64,000 nt of DNA from Cryphonectria parasitica EP155. Lineage: Eukaryota; Ascomycota; Sordariomycetes; Diaporthales; Cryphonectriaceae. The position numbers and the translations under genes were made by a program. The notes under the pieces were generated by a model. The model ran no database searches. It saw only the letters and a program-made list of their open reading frames with translations, and was not told where the DNA came from. The stretch lies in contig NW_024468911.1 in the NCBI RefSeq assembly GCF_011745365.1, positions 248,001 to 312,000 on the forward strand, given 5' to 3'. Each line of letters starts with the position of its first letter. Position 1 is the first letter of the stretch. Below are positions 12,002 through 28,998 of this stretch, piece by piece.

Positions 12002-12779
12002 GCTGGGCGTGGATAGGCAAGGAAAGGCAAACTAGAAAAGGACGGATCTTGAGAATTCTGCCAAGATCACAAAAGGATCCAGAGATTTGTCCTCGGATTA
12101 GCTCGATATTCACAAAATAAGCCTGAGGGGTCCAGCAAATGTCGAACGAAACCAATACTCCCTGCAGAAGCTGGGAAACATCAAGCACAGCGTAAATACA
12201 AAAGTAAATAAATCAAGTACTCAGAGCAATGTGTTCACTGCCGACTCTCCAGCTTACCAGGTGACAGGACGCAACAGGTTCCTTGCATCCTGTCGGGAAA
12301 AAGATATCGACACCTACCCCGCAGTCTTTGTCTGTCCACATCGGCAGATCAGCCGAATCACAATAATACCCATTCAGAACGGTGTGGCTATTGCTGACGC
12401 TTCCCAGATACATGTGTGCGTATGTATTCATATACATATGTTTGATGTATGACTCGCTCTTGTATCGAAGGGGGTGTTGCTGCATGTGCCTGCGGTCAAC
12501 GTCTAGGACAGGCTAGAACATCTGGGTTTTCACTTGGACATGTTCTCGCTACGAAGTGATTATATTATACTTGTAAACTGAATTTAGATGATTGTGAAGT
12601 CCTTGTATCTTTCTAATTTCAATCTTGATCCATAAACCTTGAAATCATGACTTACTGGTCGTTCTAAAAATAACAGTATAGTCACCAAAACAAGTCGTAA
12701 CATCGAGAATTCGAATATGCATTAATGAAAAGGTGAATGCCGGAGCAACTGTATTGATCTATGCCAAAACATCCTCCTC
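12002..12779. other. Intergenic region: P450 promoter and monooxygenase 3' end
   Basis: The P450 gene (minus) is transcribed away from this segment, so its promoter lies just above 12001. The end near 12780 is the 3' flank of the FAD monooxygenase. The middle is AT-rich with no supported gene. Confidence 0.5.
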
Positions 12780-14281
12780 CTATGAGAACAAAGCAGAAAT
12801 CTCCTCGTACGCCTCCTCAGCGTGCTTCTCAGCGTCGTGTTCCAAGATCCACTCTTGCCTAGGGAACTGGATACTCTCGGGGTTCTTCTTCACCTCCTCC
12901 CAGTCTACATTATGCCACATGTCCCGTGTCGTTTCGCCCGTCTTCTGGACCGCTTTGACCCTCTCATAGCGAATCTTCTCGTGCGTCCTCACTGCCTGGG
13001 CGACGTTTTCCTTGCCACCCCGCCGTAGACAGACTGCAATAGTGACGGCATCCTCCACGGCCTGCGCCGCGCCCTGCGCCGAGGTCGGCAGAAAGGGGTG
13101 TGCCGAGTCGCCCAGCAAGAGGATACGGCCTTTCGGACTGACCCATGTCGGCAGCGGGTCTCGATACACCAGCTTCCAGTCCACAAGCTTCTCCTCGGGC
13201 GTCTTGGAGATGATCCTCGTCACCATTGGGTCCCAGGCCCGCACCGCGTCCAGCACCTCGGACAGCTTGCCAGGGAAACTCCAGCTCTCGTCAATGTCGT
13301 GCTCGTCCCGGTGCGTGAGCACCCAGCAGCAGTCGGACCCGCCCTTGAGCGTGCTGAACAGGAAGTGGATGTCCGCCCCGATCCAGCCGTTGAACGTGTC
13401 GCCCTTTTCGCAGAACTGCCTCGTCTCCGGGTCGGCGAGCATGTCCTTGTTGGAGAACCAGGTCCGCCACACCGCGTATCCGCTGCTCTTGGGCTTGTCC
13501 TCGAAGCCCAGGACGATCTTGCGCGCCCTGGAGCGTACCCCGTCTGCGGCGATCACGACATCGCAGGTGACCTGATGGAATAAATTGGAAATTGGAGGAG
13601 GGGCTCAGTATATTTGCAGTACTTATAGACCGGAACGAGTTGAGAAAGGACGAGAGAGGGACACACACCTTGTCTCCATTATCCAGGATGATACCGGCCT
13701 CCTTCTCATCCTCAAAGTACCTCTCTATCCTGCGGCCGAGGTGGATAGGGATTTTCAAGTCGTCCCTCGCGTAGTGGAACACAACCTCGTGCAGCTCCCC
13801 ACGATGGCCACTAAAGTAGGGAGCCTCGGCGTTGTACGGCACAGACGGCTGCGTGTAGACGACCTCGCCGGTGTCCCACTTGTGGATATTAAACCCATAG
13901 CCCGAGGAGTGCGTGTCGATGCACAGGGGCCTGAACTGGTCCGTGACGGAGCCTTGGCCCCACCGCGCAAAGAGGCGTCCTGCATTGGATCCAAAGGTGA
14001 TAATGTCGCCCAGCTGCTTCAGCTCCGAGAAGGACTCGTAGATCTCCACGTCGTGTCCCTGTCTATGGCACTCTATTGCCGCCGAGAGGCCCCCAAAGCC
14101 TGCGAGAAGAATGGACAAGGTCTCAACAATCACTCGATACAGTAAAATGAAGTTGTGTCATTGTAGTACATGTAGATTTAATGGGGGGCAGGGGGACTTC
14201 TCATGTAAATTATCACGTACCGGCTCCGACCACGGTCACCTTGACGCCAGTCTTGGTGTTCCCGTTGATAAAGACCGTCAT
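12780..14281 (-). CDS. FAD-dependent aromatic monooxygenase (salicylate hydroxylase-like)
   Basis: Three exons (14281-14221, 14099-13669, 13571-12780) give 427 residues in continuous frame. The N-terminus has the dinucleotide-binding fingerprint VTVVGAGFGGLSAAIE, split by the first intron inside the glycine motif, followed by an acidic strand end (VEIYES). The FAD/NAD(P)H DG motif is IAADGVRSRARK, and the second FAD (GD) motif is LLGDSAHPFLPTSAQGAAQA. This is the class A flavoprotein monooxygenase fold, with a length typical for salicylate or 6-hydroxynicotinate hydroxylase relatives. These enzymes use NAD(P)H and oxygen to hydroxylate aromatic rings, often with decarboxylation, in the cytosol. 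Its position beside a P450 on the same strand suggests joint action on one small molecule, but no synthase gene is present in this window. Confidence 0.9.
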
Positions 14282-15235
14282 TGCGATTTAATTTATACGT
14301 CTGACTATGACGGACAAAATCTGGGGAAAATCTTGCGGTGCGTTAAGAATCAACGATGACAAGTATCGCTGGGTCAGACAGCTGGGCCACAGTCACGTTC
14401 ATGTAACAATAACACTAAAGTAACAGAATCAGAACAAAGTGAGTCCAAATGCTATTTGATGATAGCACTAACTGCTGCTTCTCCTAAGGGGGATAACTTG
14501 AGCCCGGCAGCCGAGGATCGACGCAAGGAGCAGTACTTAAATTAGCCGTTCCAACGTCAGAGAGACGGAAGCCCGATATATCCCCTCAAAAAGACTGGCT
14601 GGAGCCACTTGGGGCCTAAGTTCTGCCACCAGGGTCTGCTGTCAGGTCTGAGCTCTGCGGGGTTGAAGTCTCGTGCCTTCTGGATAAATCATGTCTTGGG
14701 AGTTACACATCTCACGGGGAACTGGGAGTGTCTCCTCATTATAGGGGTCTCTTTCCCCTCCCTGGTCTGGCGGGGTACTTGACACATCACTGCAGCAACT
14801 CTAAGAACGGTGGACATATTTACAGCCGAGCTTGGTCTCAGCCTCTGGACGCTGATAGGTGAAATGCGAGCAGAGAGGTACTGTACTGTGGTCTCAGCCA
14901 GAACAACCTCGAGAGCTGCCTCGTAGCAGATCAATGGCGCATGTTCCGGCAAAATTCACTGTAATTAAAGGTTGTGTGGATAATCTTGACAACATCAGTG
15001 CTGTCCACGCACGCACGCAGGCGGGAATGAACATAGTTCTGCAAATCATTCACGCAACATGCAAGTTCATGTAACTCTCCGTTGAACTCTGTCTTTATTT
15101 TTTTGTAATCTTTTCGTGTCTTATGCTGATGACAAGGAGTAGAACTGCTGCATGGCAGACAGAAAATGGGGTGATTCAAGGCTGGTAATAACTCGCTGCA
15201 ACATCAGAATTTTCTCTTTCCCTCATTTGATCTTT
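14282..15235. other. Intergenic region between FAD monooxygenase and katG
   Basis: This is the promoter side of the monooxygenase (minus strand, start 14281) and the 3' flank of katG. No gene is recognised, and small frames on both strands overlap one another without family features. Confidence 0.5.
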
Positions 15236-20361
<5,126 letters not shown>

Positions 20362-21822
20362 ATGCCCCCTCGAAAGCGCAGGCGCCTTTCGGACGCCCAA
20401 CCCCCCATCTCACCTGTAGCGCCGTCCAATGCAAGCCCCAGCGGCATTGACACATCGCCCTCCCAACCCTCCACCTCGTCTCTACCCACCGACGACGCCA
20501 TCCCGCCCTTCCTCAACACAACCTTCTCCACCCACCGCGTCTCACCCCTCTACGTTGGTTCCCAGCCTCTGGTCCAAGGTCGCCTTCACGTGCTATCCCA
20601 ACGGCTGCGCGATCTTCTCGTGGGCGATGTCGTCCGGGGCGTGGAGGTTGGCCTGGACCGTGCCGCTGATGACGGAGCTATGAGACGGGCTGGTGCCCTA
20701 GAGGTCGTGGCCATGGGGTGGGTGAGGCTTGAGAATCTGGTTGGGAGGTATGTTGGCTCCGAGGGCGGAGGAAGTCCTCTGCCGCCGGTGCCCCAGGAGC
20801 AGCAGGACCCTGATGACTCAACCTCCACGCTGGACCCTGGGACAGCACCACCAGGCAGAAGGAGGGCCTTGCAGATCTCCATGCAGTATGAGAATACCGA
20901 GTGCGCTGCCCTGCTCCTCCCCACTCTCCAGGCGAGACCGGCTGCTGGGGTGGGTAGACCTGGCGAGGAGGACCACGACTTTTTGCATCTTCCTCTTCTC
21001 CTTCTGCGTATGCCCGGCCCGCTCAAGACCGTCATCATCGACTTTGTCAGCCGCACCTTTGACTGCCGTATCAGCTCGTTGAGCCTGGGCACCCGCAGTC
21101 TCGTCGGCGCACTGGAGCGGTGGATCAGTCACGCCGAGAAGTCTGCCACAGACCGGTCCACGAGAGACGTGTCGCTCACCTTGGGTTTCTATGCGCCTGC
21201 CGTGGCGCAGCTTCACCAGGGGCAGCGAGACGAGGGTAAGGGGCAGGACCAGACAGAGGGCAACGAGGCCGAGGACGGCCCACCGCCCGCGACGCCTCTG
21301 GGGATCAAATCGATAGACGTCATTATTCCCCACACCGACCTACGTCGCTTCCTCAGGGTGGGCAGGGCCTCCGAGGCCGAGCGAGCCGAAGCCGTGGGTC
21401 AGGCTGCTGGCAAGCAACACGCATCGGGCAGTGTGGACGTCCTGGATACGTTCGGGTCCGTCAGGCGCAAGAGGCTGGGCGGTGGAAAGGACGAGGAGAG
21501 CTGGGCCTGGCGGTCTTGGGACTCTGGGCTTGGGCAAGCCGGTGCGACCACGCCAGCTGAACCCACGCGGGCACAACAGCCATTTACCGAGGCTCTGGGT
21601 CGGTACGTGTGGAAGCATCTCGCCCTAGACATGTTCCATCCTGCCGTTCGGGTAACCAAGATTGCCTGTGAAGGATTCGTGCTCTCTGAAAGCCGGGTCA
21701 AGATCTTTGGCATCGCGTCAGGACGTAGTGTAGGTGAAGGAGTTGATGATGCTCTGTCCGATACGAAGCAGAGGGCAGTATGGGCTGTAGTAGGTGGCTT
21801 GTTGGACAGGGCAGACAATTAA
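20362..21822 (+). CDS. fta1: Kinetochore Sim4-complex subunit Fta1 (CENP-L family)
   Basis: A single exon encodes 486 residues. The start is the ATG at 20362 (MPPRKRRRLSD), because the frame extends upstream only through a GTG codon. A basic nuclear-localisation cluster opens the protein, followed by a Ser/Pro-rich disordered stretch. The family core then begins with the pattern T-F-STHRVSPLYVG and QRLRDLLVGDVVRGVEVGL. Fta1 belongs to the inner kinetochore (CCAN/Sim4) and with its partner Mis15/CENP-N helps connect centromeric nucleosomes to microtubule attachment. The middle contains acidic and Gly/Pro-rich linkers. The C-terminal end carries hydrophobic strands (VRVTKIACEGFVLSESRVKIFGIASG). 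Recognition rests on the N-terminal core motif recalled from fungal homologues. The rest is poorly conserved, so a search would be needed to fix family boundaries. Confidence 0.75.
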   Translation: MPPRKRRRLSDAQPPISPVAPSNASPSGIDTSPSQPSTSSLPTDDAIPPFLNTTFSTHRVSPLYVGSQPLVQGRLHVLSQRLRDLLVGDVVRGVEVGLDRAADDGAMRRAGALEVVAMGWVRLENLVGRYVGSEGGGSPLPPVPQEQQDPDDSTSTLDPGTAPPGRRRALQISMQYENTECAALLLPTLQARPAAGVGRPGEEDHDFLHLPLLLLRMPGPLKTVIIDFVSRTFDCRISSLSLGTRSLVGALERWISHAEKSATDRSTRDVSLTLGFYAPAVAQLHQGQRDEGKGQDQTEGNEAEDGPPPATPLGIKSIDVIIPHTDLRRFLRVGRASEAERAEAVGQAAGKQHASGSVDVLDTFGSVRRKRLGGGKDEESWAWRSWDSGLGQAGATTPAEPTRAQQPFTEALGRYVWKHLALDMFHPAVRVTKIACEGFVLSESRVKIFGIASGRSVGEGVDDALSDTKQRAVWAVVGGLLDRADN

Positions 21823-22113
21823 TCCCTGCGGAACTCACTCGGTAGCCTCTTAAATTGTTTCCACCTTGTCCTCGGGGGGGTCCAACAACGACCCGCGTTC
21901 GCAGAGCTTGTCAAACAACACGAAAGGAAAGACAGGATGGAACGAGCACATAATGATATCCATTTGGTTTCTCACAGAACTGTCGAAGACAAAAAAAAAA
22001 GTTGGAAAATATAAATCAGGATTGTTCATCTCATCCGGCATCCCGTGCTACCATCTAGGACCCCATGATGCGAAGACCGGAACGCCTCCTTCATGCCAGC
22101 CCGGGTATCAATT

Positions 22114-22146
<33 letters not shown>

Positions 22147-22246
22147 TTCTTCTTCTTCTTTTGGGGCCCTCTGTTGTACCATGTATTTTTTTTTTTTACT
22201 TTTTTTTCCCTCCTGTTCCCACCAAACTTTCGGGTACAACTCGTCG
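21823..22246. other. Convergent 3' spacer with pyrimidine microsatellite
   Basis: The spacer lies between the 3' ends of the fta1-like (plus) and met8-like (minus) genes. It contains a (TTTC)n run at 22112-22143 grading into (TTC)n to 22161, and two T runs at 22187-22196 and 22201-22208. No gene is seen. Confidence 0.6.
22112..22161 (+). repeat. (TTTC)n then (TTC)n microsatellite
   Basis: Eight tetranucleotide units run directly into a trinucleotide run in the convergent spacer between two genes, which is a typical slippage-prone site. Confidence 0.9.
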
Positions 22247-23161
22247 TTAACAGCCGACTGAAAACCCAAAGGAACCATCAAAGACATAATCTGGCACTTC
22301 CCTCATGGATTTAATGAGGTCGAGGTCCGGCACCTCACCTCTCGAGAAGAACAAGAGCAAATTCTCCATGTCTTCCTCTGTCAAGTCGCAAAACGCCTCC
22401 CAGCTGTAGGCATCGCTAACCTTAATCATCCACCCCATCCTCCTGCTCACCTGGTCACTCCCAGGCGCGACCTTCCTCAGCATGGCGCGCAGCCTGCCGA
22501 CCCTCTCAATGGCGGCGCCGGCATCTTTGGGCAGCGAGCTCGCGATGCCCTTTCGTATAGTGCTGGCCAGCCTGGGGCCCTTGCCATTGGTGCTCACCAT
22601 GATCTGCAAGGGACCATCGCGGTGTACGCTGCCAAAGTAGAAGTCGCACTCAGGCGGCACGTCGGCGATGTTGGCGGGGATGCGACGCGCCTGGCACAGC
22701 TGCCAGATCTCCGTGGACGCCTGCGGCTCGTCGATGGCCGTCAGGACCAGGCTGATGGCCGGATCGTCGAGGTCGGATGGCTGGAATCGGCGGTCGACGT
22801 GCATCACTTGGCTGCGCGCAACGCGGTGTGCTACTTCTGCGTTAAGGCCGGACGTGGGGCAGACGACGGTGACGATAGCGTCGGCATTGAGGCAGTTGAG
22901 GATGCGCCCTGCTGCGACCTTGGATTCAGAGTCAGCCAGGAAATTGAGGCCACTCCTCTGAGCCGGGAAGCAGGGGACAAAAATGAGAATCCTTCAAGAG
23001 GTAGGTAGGGCAGGAGATAAGGGAAAGCTTTATGAGACTGTTGCTCGTAGACCTACCTCGCCGCCGCCAACAACAAGTACTTTTTTGCCTCTAATCTGCC
23101 AGGCGAGGATCAGGCTGCCTCCACCTTGGACCGCAGGAAATTCACCGTCCTGATCATTCAT
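22247..23161 (-). CDS. met8: Siroheme synthase Met8 (precorrin-2 dehydrogenase / ferrochelatase)
   Basis: Exons 23161-23057 and 22918-22247 join in phase across a 138-base intron with a GCTGAC branch site and encode 258 residues. The Rossmann entry is GKKVLVVGGGEVAAGRIL, with the intron falling right after the GGGE. The segment IPANIADVPPECDFYFG carries the Met8 signature, with the aspartate at residue 121 corresponding to the catalytic Asp141 of yeast Met8p. VSTNGKGPRLA follows, and the C-terminal helical dimer domain is present. The enzyme oxidises precorrin-2 to sirohydrochlorin with NAD and inserts iron, making siroheme for sulfite and nitrite reductases in the cytosol. It is divergently arranged with the FYVE-protein gene over a 708-base shared promoter. 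Length agrees with the family. Confidence 0.93.
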
Positions 23162-23869
23162 GTTGCTGATGGCCGAGGAGGAAAAGAGAAAGGGAGAGTC
23201 ATGAGGGAATCATTGGTTAAGAAGAACAACCTTGACGGGCCCTTCATGTTTGCTTTCAAGGGAGGGACAGGAAAGGAAAAGAAAAGCAAAAAAACAGTAT
23301 TCATAGCACTCTGAATCATCAAAGAAGAAACGATAACGATAAGCGTCATTCCATAGATACTGTTAGCAGAATACCCATGAATTCCCTACTACGAGTATGC
23401 GACACCTAGGTACCCATCTATTTTGCACGCTTGCCTCATCACCACCTCGCCCCAAGGGACGCCCTGCGAGCTGATGCGATCAGGTGCTATACTTGTGCCT
23501 TCCCCCACTATGAGCCCTGCGAGGTTCAGGGTCCTAGCGGCTCAGACGGCCATGTTCCTAATCAATTAGTCTCACAAGCACCTTGCGTATACCTTCGAGA
23601 CTCCTTACGCCAAAGTCAGCCCCCTCCCCCCTCCCCTTTCGAAACACTCACAACTGTCCCATCCACGAAGATCAGCAACAGAAGGTGATCACAAACTCAA
23701 GAGAGGGAGAGATGTCTCTGGTCCATCGATATCACCGCCTCGCCAGACCCCAGCCCTACTAGGAGACAGCCGTCCGACACGACTAGCCAGCCTTCACCCT
23801 CACCCTTCTGGCCCCTCCCGCGGTCTGACGGGCGACGTCTCGTCACCGCCCTCGCCTTCGCAGCCCATC
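23162..23869. promoter_or_regulatory. Divergent promoter between met8 and vac1-like genes
   Basis: Both flanking genes are transcribed outwards from this segment. It is purine-rich near 23165-23300 (met8 leader on the other strand) and C-rich with CCTCCCC tracts from 23610. No coding features are present. Confidence 0.55.
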
Positions 23870-26073
23870 ATGTCGGGTCGAAAGCTTGGGGGAGGGAGGG
23901 TGCTCGGCAGCGGCAAAGGTCTCGCACCGCCCCAGCAGCAGGCCAGGACCCCGAGGGCAACGAGCCCCTATGCGCCGTCCGATTCCAGCTCCGTCTCCCA
24001 GTACTCCAACTCCCGCGACTCCTTCTCTCCACCATCTTCCAGCCCTGTACCCGATTTTGGACCTCAAGACCTCGCATCGAGGATCAGTATTGGCGGCCCT
24101 TCCAATGGCGATGCCTCCAGCACAAAGCTGGTCTGTCCGATCTGTGAGGAGGAAATGGTAAGAGCTCGCAAACCCCCACCCCCCCCCCCTTCTCTTCTTC
24201 CGGTCATTCGCATTTACACTGGTCAACCCTTGTGTGGGCAGTATCAACAATACTGACGTTCTGCTGGTCATCATTTCTGTAGCTCACACTGCTTCAACTC
24301 AACCGGCACATCGACGACAACCACCAGGAGCTTCCCGCCATAGAACAAGATGAGGTCAAGACGTGGTTCGACAAGCAGGTCCTCAAGGCGAAGCGCTTCC
24401 AGCCGCTCACGCTCATCAACTCCAAGTTACGGGGCCTCGACGTCTTCGAGTCTAACGAGACACAGCCCATGACCCCCCCTCCCAGCATGTCCGGCCCCCG
24501 GCCGCCCCTCGACTCCGTGATCGATCCTGAAGAGCTGGTGACTAGGAAACATTGGCAACGGCCTACGGGAAATGACAGGTGTACGGAGCCAGCATGTGGG
24601 AAGAGCCTGGGGCCCATGGCTGGCAGCATCAACTGCAGAAATTGTGGCAGGCTGTTCTGCGAGGTCCACACCATGTACCAGATGAGGCTGTCCAGATCCG
24701 CAAACCATGACCCGGTTAGGGGCTGCTGGTGCCGTGTCTGCGAGACCTGCTACAAGTCAAGAGATGGCTACAACGACCACAACGGCGTCATGGTCGACCA
24801 CACCAAGACGTTTGCCGATATTCGGAGGAAAAAGGTCGAGCGACAGAACCTGGAGATCCAGCGGCTCGAGAAGCGCCTCACAAAGCTCACACAGCTGCTG
24901 GCGAACCGACCCGAGGAGGCAGCAGGGGCCGGCGGCGGTCTGCTGTCCCCCGTCGCCAGCCTGGCCGGACAGAAGAACGTTCGCAAGCAGCTGGAACAGT
25001 CGGTTGTGACGTGGGAGGAGGACGCAAAGGTCCCTCGCTGCCCGTTCTGCCAGCAGGAGTTCTCGTGGTCTTTCAGGAGGCACCACTGCCGAATGTGTGG
25101 GCGGGTGGTCTGCGCAGACACGCAGACGCTCTGCTCGGGAGAGGTGGGCTTGAATGTCAACAAGCCCCTCCTATCCAACGGCACGGTGGTCACCAGCGGG
25201 ACGAGGAACGAGAAGGCGGAGTCGCCTGCCGATGGCCACATCAGCGTCGACGTCCGCATGTGTCGCGACTGCAAGACGACCATCTTCTCCAAGCGTGACT
25301 TTGCAGAATCCGTGGCACACAAGCCCCCAGATCAACGTGCTTACGAGACGCTGCGCCAATTTGAACGCGGCATCAAGATGCTCATGCCGTCATTCCAGCG
25401 CGCGCTTGTGGCACTCCAGCCCCCAGACGACGAGTTCTCGTCCGACAGGCCACCCCCTTCGCATGCACAGATCCAGGAGGCGAGCAAGCTGCGCAAGAGG
25501 CTGACAGACAGTTTTACCAAGTATAACCTCGCGGCCAAGCGGCTGCGCGACATGAAGACGACCAGCCCGACGCAGCTGAGGCTGCAGAAGAACATCTACA
25601 CTGCGGCCAGCGGATTTCTGCATACATACATGCTGCCTATGAAGAGCGTACCCAAGATGCTGAAGAGCAACACTTCCTCCTCCAACAGCCACCGGAGGCT
25701 GCTCACAGCAAATGACCGGCACAACAGCTCCGGCTCAGCAGCGGCCGCCCTCTCGCCGCTGCGCAACGGCGAGCTGGCCGACCCCGGGTCCGAGACAGCC
25801 AGCCTAGCTGGTGCAAGCGAGGCCAGCACGGCCGTGTCGGCGCTCGAGACGGAAGAGAAGGAGCTTCGCGAGCGGTTGGTCGTGTTGGAGGAGCAACGCT
25901 TCCTGGTAAAGGAGATGGTGAACAACGCGCGGGGCTCCAGACGCTTTGAGGAGGTTAGCGCTCTGAACAAGAACATGGAAGAGCTCGACGGCGAGATCGC
26001 CAGCCTGCGAAAGGCTGTCGACGGGGTCGAAGAGAGGTGGGAGGGTGTATACACCAATGGAGCGGGTTCATGA
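23870..26073 (+). CDS. vac1: FYVE-domain vacuolar-sorting protein Vac1/Pep7 (rabenosyn-5 homologue)
   Basis: Exons 23870-24157 and 24283-26073 encode 692 residues. The domain order matches Vac1p. An N-terminal C2H2 finger (CPIC then H-x4-H) is split by the intron, and a first cysteine-rich FYVE-like ring follows from about residue 196 (CTEPACGKSLGP, CRNCGRLFC, CRVCETC). A second zinc ring from about 348 (CPFCQQEFSWSFRRHHCRMCGR) contains the RRHHCR basic patch that binds phosphatidylinositol-3-phosphate. A C-terminal coiled coil ends the protein with two helices (ELRERLVVLEEQ and ELDGEIASLRKAV), the Rab-binding rabenosyn region. The protein tethers Golgi-derived vesicles at endosomes together with Vps21/Rab5 and Vps45. 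The start ATG is the first in a frame with an unstructured Ser/Pro head. All cysteine pairs expected for the zinc rings are present by eye. Confidence 0.95.
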
Positions 26074-27033
26074 CGGGGAAGACAGGCATATGCACCACTC
26101 AGATGGAGTCAATGTCCATAGCACGGCGTTTTTGTTTTTTGGGGATGGAAAGGCGCAGGGGCAATCAGCGGGCGGCTGGCAAATCTTTTCGAAGCCATGA
26201 ACAAGGGAGCATCTATCATCCACATTACTTGGTCATTATTTTATTCTGTTTTCTTCTTTTTGGCCATTTCCTCTTGGCCTCTTGATGTGTCGTCCCGTCA
26301 AGAACACCCACTTGCTTCTCACATAAACACCAGATTGAAAACACTCACATCGGCCTTTTTGCTTCACAATGCCAACCCTGCTGGTGAACAGTCGAAAAAA
26401 GAATAGAGTCCAAGCTGACAAGAGACTGAAGGGCACGTATAAACTGCCCCAGCAACAGGATATCGGATTCGCAATGCCAAAGCCAGGCGCCCAAAGCTCA
26501 GTGTATCTACTTCTTTCCTTGAGGGCGAGTCTACACGATGGATAGCTATTACCCATATTTACTCGAGCAAGAGCGATCGATATCGTCAAGCTGCCGTACT
26601 ACTGAATAGTTGTGAAGAAGGCCGTGCCTTCCTTCTCAACAACATCCGAGTGCTCTGTGTCCTTCCTTTTTGTTCTTCTTCGACCCGAGTCACTTGAGAC
26701 CTTGCCCAGCAGGAAGGAGCTATTTGGGAGAGATGATGGCACAAAGACAACGCCGGTGCCAATCGTCTACTTTGGCTCTCAAGATTGTTATTTGCATCCA
26801 CGACATAAGCCTACAACATTTTTTCCTTACTCTTCCTCTACTCTTCTAGACCATTCACTCTCTCACTAGTCCTACCTCTCGCTTCATCTCACCCTCTCTA
26901 CTGTGTTATCATTGAGTTATTCTTATATACCATTCATTCCAATTTCAACCTGCTCTCTCGGCAATACATCAACTTCAGTCCCGCTCTCTTGTACTCTTGG
27001 CTACAGCCCTCGATACCCTCCCTCGCTGTCAAG
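26074..27033. other. Intergenic region upstream of the CVNH-like gene
   Basis: The segment holds the 3' flank of the FYVE gene and the promoter of the next secreted gene, which is C/T-rich from about 26820 to 26930 with TATATACC at 26924. No supported gene is present. Confidence 0.5.
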
Positions 27034-28998
27034 ATGAAGGTCTTGTGGCTCCTCCCATTCATTGCAGGCCATGCCAACGCCTTGGTCCCTGACCGCAACT
27101 TTATGCACCTCTGCGATGACCTATCGCTGACTCCAGATACTGGTATCCTATCTGGGGCTTGCAGTTGGGCCGGCCAGGCACCTGTGAACACTACTGTCGA
27201 TCTCAATGGATGTCTTGCTTGGGGGCCTCGTCGAACCCCCGAGGCGAGCGAGTACACCGACAATCACCTGTTTCCTATCAAAGAGTAAGTATTTCCTTAA
27301 GAACAACTGGAGAGACAGACCCTCTTCTTGTGTGCTAATCCCTTGTTTGTTATTATTGTCTAGAGGCCACTTTTCCGATTTTTGCAAGTCATGCGTCCTC
27401 ATCAAGCCCGGCGAGTCTTCAACTCAAGTCGGATACATTTTTTGCAGCTGCGCACCTGAGGGCTCAGACATCAGACTCGAGGCCACCTATGACCTCAGTA
27501 AGTTATTCTCCTTTGCTCGGTCTCGTTGATAACCTCATCATCAACGGCTCGTTCTGACAGTGTTATGATTGTAGCCAGGACTGTCAAAGTCAGCATAGAT
27601 GGATGCCTTGAATGCCTGGATGCCCGACAGACTTGCTCCACAGGACCGACCACTGCTCAAGGAGACGATGGTGGCCAGTCTCCACTATCACTCTCTGTTC
27701 TAGAATCAGACTGGAAGTTTTTTCGCGCTATGCTTGACAGTGTCGACAGCATCCCATGTGAGGAGATGCTGAATACGACGGGCAAGATGAACCCGAGGGT
27801 GCTTCCAACGCCGCACCCGAACACGGGCTTCGAAGCTTGCCCGCACGACGAAGGACTCTGCTGCTTCCGGCCACCTAGGAGAACTGAAAAGGAGGCATTC
27901 AAGATCGTCCAGGCTGGAGAATACTTCTACAGAATCCACTTTGCAACTTCACAACGTGGGTACAAAGAAACCGATCGACGGTATACGCACGTCTCCATGG
28001 TCTACAGAATCTGCAGCAACAAGAGAAGGTTCAAGTGCGAGGAAGGCGAGACCACTCCACCGTACGATCTTCCCGGGCTGAACACAACAACAAAAAAGTC
28101 TTCGAGGAAGACATCATCCAAGACGGGCAAGACCTCCAAGCATTCGACAAGAACCCGCACCACAAGCGCGGCGCCGACTTTGAACGCACCACCCCCTGAT
28201 GTCTTTGAAATACAGGATCTGCTTTTCCAGCTGTCGCAGCCCCAAGTGGAAGAGACCAGTACGGGTTCATCCAAAATCATCACCGTCACTCTTCCTGGAC
28301 ACACTCCGAAGACGACCACCATGACGATTCCGTATTTTGCTGAGCCTTCCATGCCAGCGTCAACACCGAGAAACATTGGCCCAACTTTGTCCACGACTAT
28401 TCTAAGCACAGAAACCAAGACGGTGCCCCAGACCTCGATGACTTCACCCGAAGCCGCCGGATTCCCTGGCGCCCTACTACCTACATCTTCAGCCCTAGTC
28501 TCCCTCGTCCCCAACACCACCAACCCCGTGGTCATCGACCTGGACAAGCTGGACATCACTGCGCTGATCAATATCATGCTCGTTGCCACCAATATTGACG
28601 ACATTCACGAGGCCACGGTACACCTCAAAGTCAAGGCAGCGTGTACCTCGAACAACGGTACCAGAAGCTGTTCCGATATGGTCATCGTGCTGGCCGGCGC
28701 TCCTCCCGTCAAAGATGCCTCGCCCAAGGCAACACCGAGACCATTCCTGAACAGTGAAGAGACAATCGTCACGCTTAACAACAAGACAACCAAGACCAAA
28801 ACGACCAAGAGCAAGACCAAGACGGCCACGACTGAGACGACCAAGACCAAGGCGACCAAGACCAAGGCGACCAAGACCAAAACGGAGAAGACTAAGGCGA
28901 CCAAGACCAAGACGACCAAAACTAAATCGACCAAGACCAATACCAGGACGGAGAAGCTACAGCCGCCAACAGCCACGCCGACACTGACCGGCGCATAG
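27034..28998 (+). CDS. Secreted CVNH-like protein with Thr-rich stalk and Lys-Thr repeat tail
   Basis: Three exons (27034-27284, 27364-27497, 27575-28998) encode 602 residues. The ATG at 27034 opens a clear signal peptide (MKVLWLLPFIAGHANA). Residues about 20-150 resemble a cyanovirin-N homology fold: two related halves each start with a Cys-containing strand (LCDDLSL, and DFCKSCVLI), followed by GACSW/CSCAP strands and a TTVDLNGCLAWG or YDLSTRTVKVSIDGCLECLD end. CVNH proteins are small carbohydrate-binding proteins. The middle carries a second Cys-rich part (CPHDEGLCCFRPP). A long Thr/Pro-rich stretch follows, and the C-terminus is a repetitive TKTK-type tail of about 55 residues. A secreted wall- or glycan-associated protein is likely. 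The CVNH assignment rests on pattern only and the combination with a basic repeat tail is unusual. Confidence 0.75.
28786..28950 (+). repeat. Degenerate ACCAAGACCAAG repeat encoding Lys-Thr tail
   Basis: Tandem variants of the dodecamer ACCAAGACCAAG/GCGACCAAGACC encode a Thr-Lys-rich tail in the CVNH-like protein. Copies differ mainly by single substitutions. Confidence 0.85.
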
